Source of the DNA: Paracyclopina nana
Taxonomy: Eukaryota; Arthropoda; Copepoda; Cyclopoida; Cyclopettidae
NCBI GenBank assembly: GCA_019096065.1
Contig: JAGUCH010000009.1
Span: forward strand, 2,986,001-3,050,000
Reading direction: 5' to 3'
DNA length: 64,000 bases
Positions 59,501-64,000 of this stretch are shown here, piece after piece. Positions within the stretch are counted from its first letter, which is position 1, and each line of letters opens with the position of its first letter. The notes beneath the pieces were generated by a model. The model was not told the DNA's origin, did not search any database, and saw nothing but the letters and a program-made list of their open reading frames with translations. The translations under genes and the position numbers were made by a program.

Positions 59501-62500
59501 TTTTATCACCAAACTACTCAAGTATTATTGTCCTCTGTTGCGCAATTAAAAAGAGCGCGAAATTCAAATTATAGAACTGGATCGAATTTTTCTAGCATAA
59601 ACTCTGGCTGTATCGTTGGGCAAAGCTTTATATTTCAGAGAATTTGAGTCGTCGTGCTGAGTTTGCCACAATAAAAATTGGCTGCTGAATGTAGTATTTT
59701 TTAACTGAAGTGTTCACAATTCACTGAATCAGCCTGTAAATAGCCAAATGGAAGACTCTGTTCAAATAGCTCTACAAATAACATCATGCTCCAATTAGCT
59801 CGGGTTTTCGTTGTTATTGCATTAGCATTGATCCATGCAGGTCAGATATATGCATTTATTATGTATTTTCAGATGCAGAATACCAGACGTTGCTCAAAAG
59901 TTGCGAACTGAATCTTCACCCACCAAACATGCATATCACGTATCGCTATCAGGAACTGGAGGTAAATGAGCATGCCACAATGTTTTCAAAATACTTGGTA
60001 GTATATTCCACCAAGGTCCAGCCATGATGAGGAGACGTTAGGAGAATATGTTAGGCCCTAACTTTCCGAGTCTTTGGATCCTTGGCCAAAAATGTCGACA
60101 ACACCATCTTGTACCCTATAATGAGTAGTTCATCTACTGAATATTTGATATCCTTATGAAAAAAAGTATTTTTAAGATAATTCAATTTTGTTGATATGTT
60201 AATGCCAATTCCTACTAGTTTTCAATGATTTTTTTTTGCATTTTTTGCCCTAATTGACAGATAGCCTCACTCTTTTAGCAATACTTCTTTTTGGCAAATA
60301 AGCTTGTTTGTAGATGAACACCGCATCTTCAGACTTTTCTAATTACCAATGTGGCATAGCTAGTGTCGTTGTTTGTCTCACCACCACCAAAAAAGAGCCG
60401 ATCACTCGAGGGCTTTCTAAATGAGAAAACTTTCTCCTCCTTCTCTTGGCTCTTGATACACAGACAATATGGGCCCACTTTTTTTAGAAAATAATATGAA
60501 TGCATGTATAGGACACTGCAAAAGGGGATCAAGTGACACAGTTGAGCATGTAAAAATGGAGCTATAGAGGGCAACGTTGTGCAGTAAACTTTCTCTTGTA
60601 GTACGTATCCTAGTACAACTAAAGTTGCTATGGTACGAATTTCATCAAAAGTTGTGCATTTTGAATAATAGGATCGTGGACAGTTTATGCAAGTTTCCAG
60701 CTGAGCTTCTCTACAGAAAAATACTATTTAAGTAGCAGTCTTTCCTAGCATCAAACGAAATTGGCTAGAAGAAGTTTAAAAGGGAAAGAGAGGCCACCAT
60801 GATGGCAATAAACACTCCTCGACTGAAAGGAGTAAGGCAAACAATAGGAGATTGAACAAAAAGCAGCTCGTTCCATTCCCCTTCTTCGCAAAAAAAAAAA
60901 TTCATGCTATATCAAAGATAGAGGAGGAATTTGTTTAAAAACGAGGATGAGGTAAAGGCTGCTGCTTTTGCAGACACTATATGGCCTAATCCAGGAGTTT
61001 GCACCAAAGAAGAGAAGCCTCAAGAAAGAGCTAAGAGGGACGTGCAGTGAATATGGAACATTTAGCACAAAAGGTGATCCTTAAGGAGACCTCGATGAGG
61101 AGATGTTCCTCACAATGGAATAGACTAGATATATAATATGGTGACAAAGTGGAAAGAAGAGCTTTTCACACCATGGGCAAAGTGGCAACGGTTAACCCTG
61201 CTTTTTTCCTCTTTCAGCTGAGAGAAAGCACTCTGTTCCCAGATGGCAGCAGCATCGAATTACGCTGCAAGGAGTCGCAAAATGGCGGCTTCCCTGGCCA
61301 TTTCTACACCCTGGACGGCAATGCTAGCCTAACCTGTCATGACGGCCGTTGGGACTCGCGCATTCCAGTGTGCAGAAGGACAGCTGACAGCAGAGCCAAT
61401 TATTCAGGTATGCAAATTGACGAGAGTCTACGTGGATTAATTCAACTCATTATGAAGAGCTGTGCGGAAATTAGAAAGTCGAGGGGAAGTTTCAACTAAA
61501 GTTACTAACTAGCCGAGCTTGCCTACATAAATCAAGCAGAGCTCAAAGAAATGAGCAAATTTCTCCTTTTCACTTTTTTTATGAAAAAGGAAAATAATGA
61601 AGAGCATACTATCTAGTTTTGTGCAGGCTCAAATTGCTTTAAGGCCATTCAGCCCTTTATTGCAGTACACTAGCGCAGTATGCGTAGTTGAAGCAGTTTT
61701 TTCATGTAAGTACATATATATGTATGGTCTGTGTTATTGGAGTGTCATAAAAGCAATGCCATGCTACACCCATAAGGGGGCATGTGGTGATTCATGGGAA
61801 AAGTAGCACAATCTCAGATTACGACCAGAACCATCCACGTGGTGGATCTTAAAGTCCAACTTGGCCTTGTTCTTCTTGACCAAGTCAGCCTTGCTCGCTT
61901 CTGTGGCCTAAGGGCATTTTGATAGCCACGATGGTGGCATGCTACTTTTGACTTTATATTTGCAACTGTGTTTTATTCTGAAAACTAAAGGAATTAAGGC
62001 TCATGTGGTTAATTTTGAAGTGAAAAGACTTTACGAGTTGGATTATAATTTTTTATGAATTTTGGAGACTGGAAACTAAATTGAAAGGTTACGCTCAGGC
62101 AGCTTTTTGACGTGAGTTTGTATTCTCGAAGTCATTTCAACAGAATACAAAATTACGTACCCTGCTATTCAACTGAATCCAAATGCTTAGCAAGTTTAGG
62201 CTGTGTTCACCTGTTCCATAAAAAGACGATTTTCTAGCCTACTATCGTGGATAAAAAACAGCAAATTCAAGCCAGTTTTTAATGACATATTCACTAAAAC
62301 CTTATTGAGTTACATCTGACAGTCCTATCTGGGTTTCAAGCATCTTTATACTCATTTTCACATCGATGTTTCCACCATGATATGCAGCTGAACACAGCTT
62401 TATTGGAGGGCATGGATATAAAAACGAAAGAGATGAACACCATCTAGCATGTATTGTGAAGCAACCTTTGCGTGTAGCAGCTTATTACATAGGACTGGAG

Positions 62501-64000
62501 ATGGCTGAATAATGGGTGATTAGACTGCAATGCAGCATTTTCATTTCAGAGGATTTGGTACCCCAATTGAGCCTTCAACTGGCCTCAGGTCATGCCTCCG
62601 TGGGCCCAGCTGGAGAAGTGCTTGCCTATCCAGGATCCATTTTTCACATGGATTGCCTTTTTGACAGGCGAAAGGGCAACCCAGAATGGAGCCCAGAAAA
62701 GCAGGGCAAGAAGTATCCAACTGGTGAGAAGAGACATGCTCTCAATTGGTGCCAACTCTAAGTGCCAATTTTTTAATTAAAGGCTGGGTGGTGGATAGCG
62801 CAGACCGAGATTGGAAATTTCGTATCAGCCTGTATTACGTCGGTGACGAGGACTCGAATACATTCACGTGCAAAACTCCGCGAGGAAAAACAAACTCCAT
62901 CACTGTTCTTGTCATAGGTACGAAAATACTGCGCTACGAACGCGATACATTTTTCAATTTCGTAAATTCAGCTGAGGAAAATGCAGATTTATTTTTTAAA
63001 TCAAGTGAAAAACTTTGGGGTGAAAGCCCAGCGTCAACAACTGGCTGTGGCAGCTGGAATAAGCTACATTTCTCTTGCTCGAAGATGCTAGCTGCGATTG
63101 AATGCAGATTTCCTCAAAATCAATTTATTTCTGCCATGTGCTACATAGTACAAGGAAGCAGTGAGAGATTTCCTGGCAGTATCACTTTGGCCAAATGTAT
63201 TCTCTCCCTGCTTTGTTGCTTCCAACCACGACGATCTTTAGAGCAGCCTAATACTCTGTTCATCTACCGTTCCTTAAGGAATGCATAATGTCGAAACCAT
63301 GCAGAATGACAACTCTACGCAGCTAGTTTATGTACCGAGAATTCCTTTGCGCAAAGGAATTTCGCGTTCCGATTCCTTAAGGAGTTTGTAGATGAACAGA
63401 GCATAAACTCACCTCATTTTCCCACGGTGTAGTATTAAGCTTGCATGCTTCACACACACACCACCAAAAAACTTCTATGTCGTTCACACCGAATTTCCTT
63501 GAACTGTGAACGAGTTTTGTGCGCATTTAAAAGTATAATGCCATGCTAGATAATGTACAGAATTGTGCCAGCTTTAGCCCGGTTCCAACAATGAAAATCA
63601 GTATAGTATGGACACCTTACTTGTACTTATAAGTATAGTATGGTCCGTGCTAGCTCGCGCGCTCAGCTGCACCATACTATACTGGTTAATCGTACTTATA
63701 CTATACTTATTTTGTTGTTGGAACCGGGCTATAATCTTATTCATGTCCAATGAAATAGCCATTATAAGTTCGAAAAAGCCAAACTCTGCAAATTTTTGTC
63801 AACAAATGTTAGCATCTGGTAGCGCTAGTCAACAGGCTCCTGATTCTTAAGAGAAAACTGCTTTTGGTTGTACCCCAACGAAAAATAAAGAACTCAATGC
63901 GGCATGTTGACGATACAGTGCAATATTTCATTCAATTTGCAGATATTGAATGCCCCGAATTCGATATATCCGATGTCGAGTTGGAAAGCAGGATGGAAGG
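56530..64000 (+). CDS. hig: Hikaru genki-type secreted sushi/Ig synaptic protein (5' part; runs off window)
   Basis: Exons 56530-56668, 58067-58387, 59873-59961, 61218-61407, 62550-62723, 62783-62917 and 63943 to the window end. Phases 1, 1, 0, 1, 1, 1 agree and the frame is open throughout (~368 residues so far). Order: signal peptide (LRLFWLLLVLVGALA); acidic then Thr-rich linker; sushi/CCP 1 (~93-150, CPAPDVTYNG...CLEGQWVGPLC); CCP 2 (~165-238, two exons, SLTCHDGRWDSRIPVC); Ig-like domain (~247-349, PGSIFHMDCLFDRRKGNPEW, YPTGWVVDS, DRDWKFRISLYY, FTCKTPRGKTNSI); start of a further CCP (IECPEF). Known: Drosophila Hig is a synaptic-cleft matrix protein with Ig and CCP domains. The YPTGW...ERDWK.R.S.YY...TFTC.TPRG.TNSI signature fits hig or its partner hasp; I cannot fully separate them. 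Confidence 0.8.
58429..59452. mobile_element. Foldback element in hig intron 2, 1,024 bp, 8-bp TSD
   Basis: Left arm (58429-58815): ~24 units of CTTTTGCCCTTGGGGA, 15-17 bp each. Right arm (59030-59452): ~26 units of the reverse complement GGGCAAAAGTCCCCAA. A ~200-bp unique centre joins them. Both outer ends carry TTTTGCCCWTGGCCGTTTGC. The octamer TATTTTAT flanks both sides (58421-58428 and 59453-59460), and both ends begin GG. Non-coding; open frames such as LPLGTFALGDFCPWG are repeat artefacts. The left edge is 41 bp after the exon donor at 58388, so a 1-kb hairpin sits right behind a splice site. Confidence 0.9.
62199..62398. mobile_element. PIF/Harbinger-like MITE in a hig intron, 200 bp
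   Basis: Ends GGCTGTGTTCACCTG and CAGCTGAACACAGC (imperfect inverted repeat) flanked by TTTA (62195-62198 and 62399-62402), compatible with a TTA duplication. Its ends resemble the GGGCCTGTTCACCTGC family but the interior differs, so it is a related subfamily. Confidence 0.75.
63254..63401. mobile_element. MITE with CTCTGTTCATCTAC ends in a hig intron, 148 bp
   Basis: Left CTCTGTTCATCTAC, right GTAGATGAACAGAG: a perfect 14-bp inverted repeat. Inner TTCCTTAAGGAAT and GGAATTCTC-like segments match the reverse-oriented copy at 30231-30361. Non-coding. Confidence 0.8.
63577..63729. mobile_element. Palindromic MITE with GCCCGGTTCCAACAA ends, TA TSD
   Basis: Left GCCCGGTTCCAACAA, right TTGTTGGAACCGGGC, perfect over 15 bp, then further pairing of AGTATAGTATGG with CCATACTATACT. 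TA flanks both ends (63575-63576 and 63730-63731), as for Tc1/mariner-type MITEs. It lies about 210 bp before the last visible hig exon. Confidence 0.8.

Overview
This is eukaryotic, AT-rich animal DNA. Genes are split by GT-AG introns of about 40 bp to more than 3 kb. It most likely comes from an arthropod, possibly a crustacean, because the window ends in a gene of the Hikaru genki (sushi/Ig synaptic cleft) type. The species cannot be named from the sequence. All gene models below were built by hand from open frames, splice consensus and matching intron phases. Six of the seven models close in frame; the seventh runs off the window.

Layout. 0.5-3.3 kb: a four-exon gene for an unrecognised secreted protein (minus) stands head to head with an intronless LYRM7-type complex III assembly factor (plus). 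3.3-23.4 kb: a gene desert with a foldback transposon, several MITEs, an apparently complete short Transib-like element and a tRNA-like sequence. 23.4-24.9 kb: a four-exon, Cys-rich protein with a probable GPI anchor and a TATA promoter. 27.66-45.18 kb: a nested transposon composite that fills more than a quarter of the window. 45.3-46.5 kb: a secreted PAN/apple-like protein. 48.0-49.8 kb: an ARHGAP1 (p50RhoGAP) orthologue. 52.7-55.4 kb: an eight-exon rhodopsin-class GPCR. 56.5 kb to the end: the hig-like gene, with a second foldback element in one of its introns.

The standout structure is the composite. A short Transib-like element begins CACAGTG, ends CACTGTG and has the 5-bp target duplication CAGTG. 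It landed inside a duplicated copy of the neighbouring PAN exon. That element was then split by a 17-kb insertion flanked by 8 (or 9) bp, CGATTTTA(G). The insertion is a giant foldback: two inverted arms of ~52-bp tandem repeats (2.3 and 1.6 kb) around ~12.5 kb of a 155/168-bp satellite with higher-order periodicity. The satellite in turn carries a 412-bp MITE, a solo LTR and two copies of a 145-bp hairpin. Because the satellite supplies empty sites, the order of insertion can be read directly.

The host genes do not form a pathway. Several (secreted Cys-rich/GPI, PAN, GPCR, hig-like) act outside the cell or at its surface; ARHGAP1 acts on Rho-family GTPases in the cytoplasm and LYRM7 in mitochondria.
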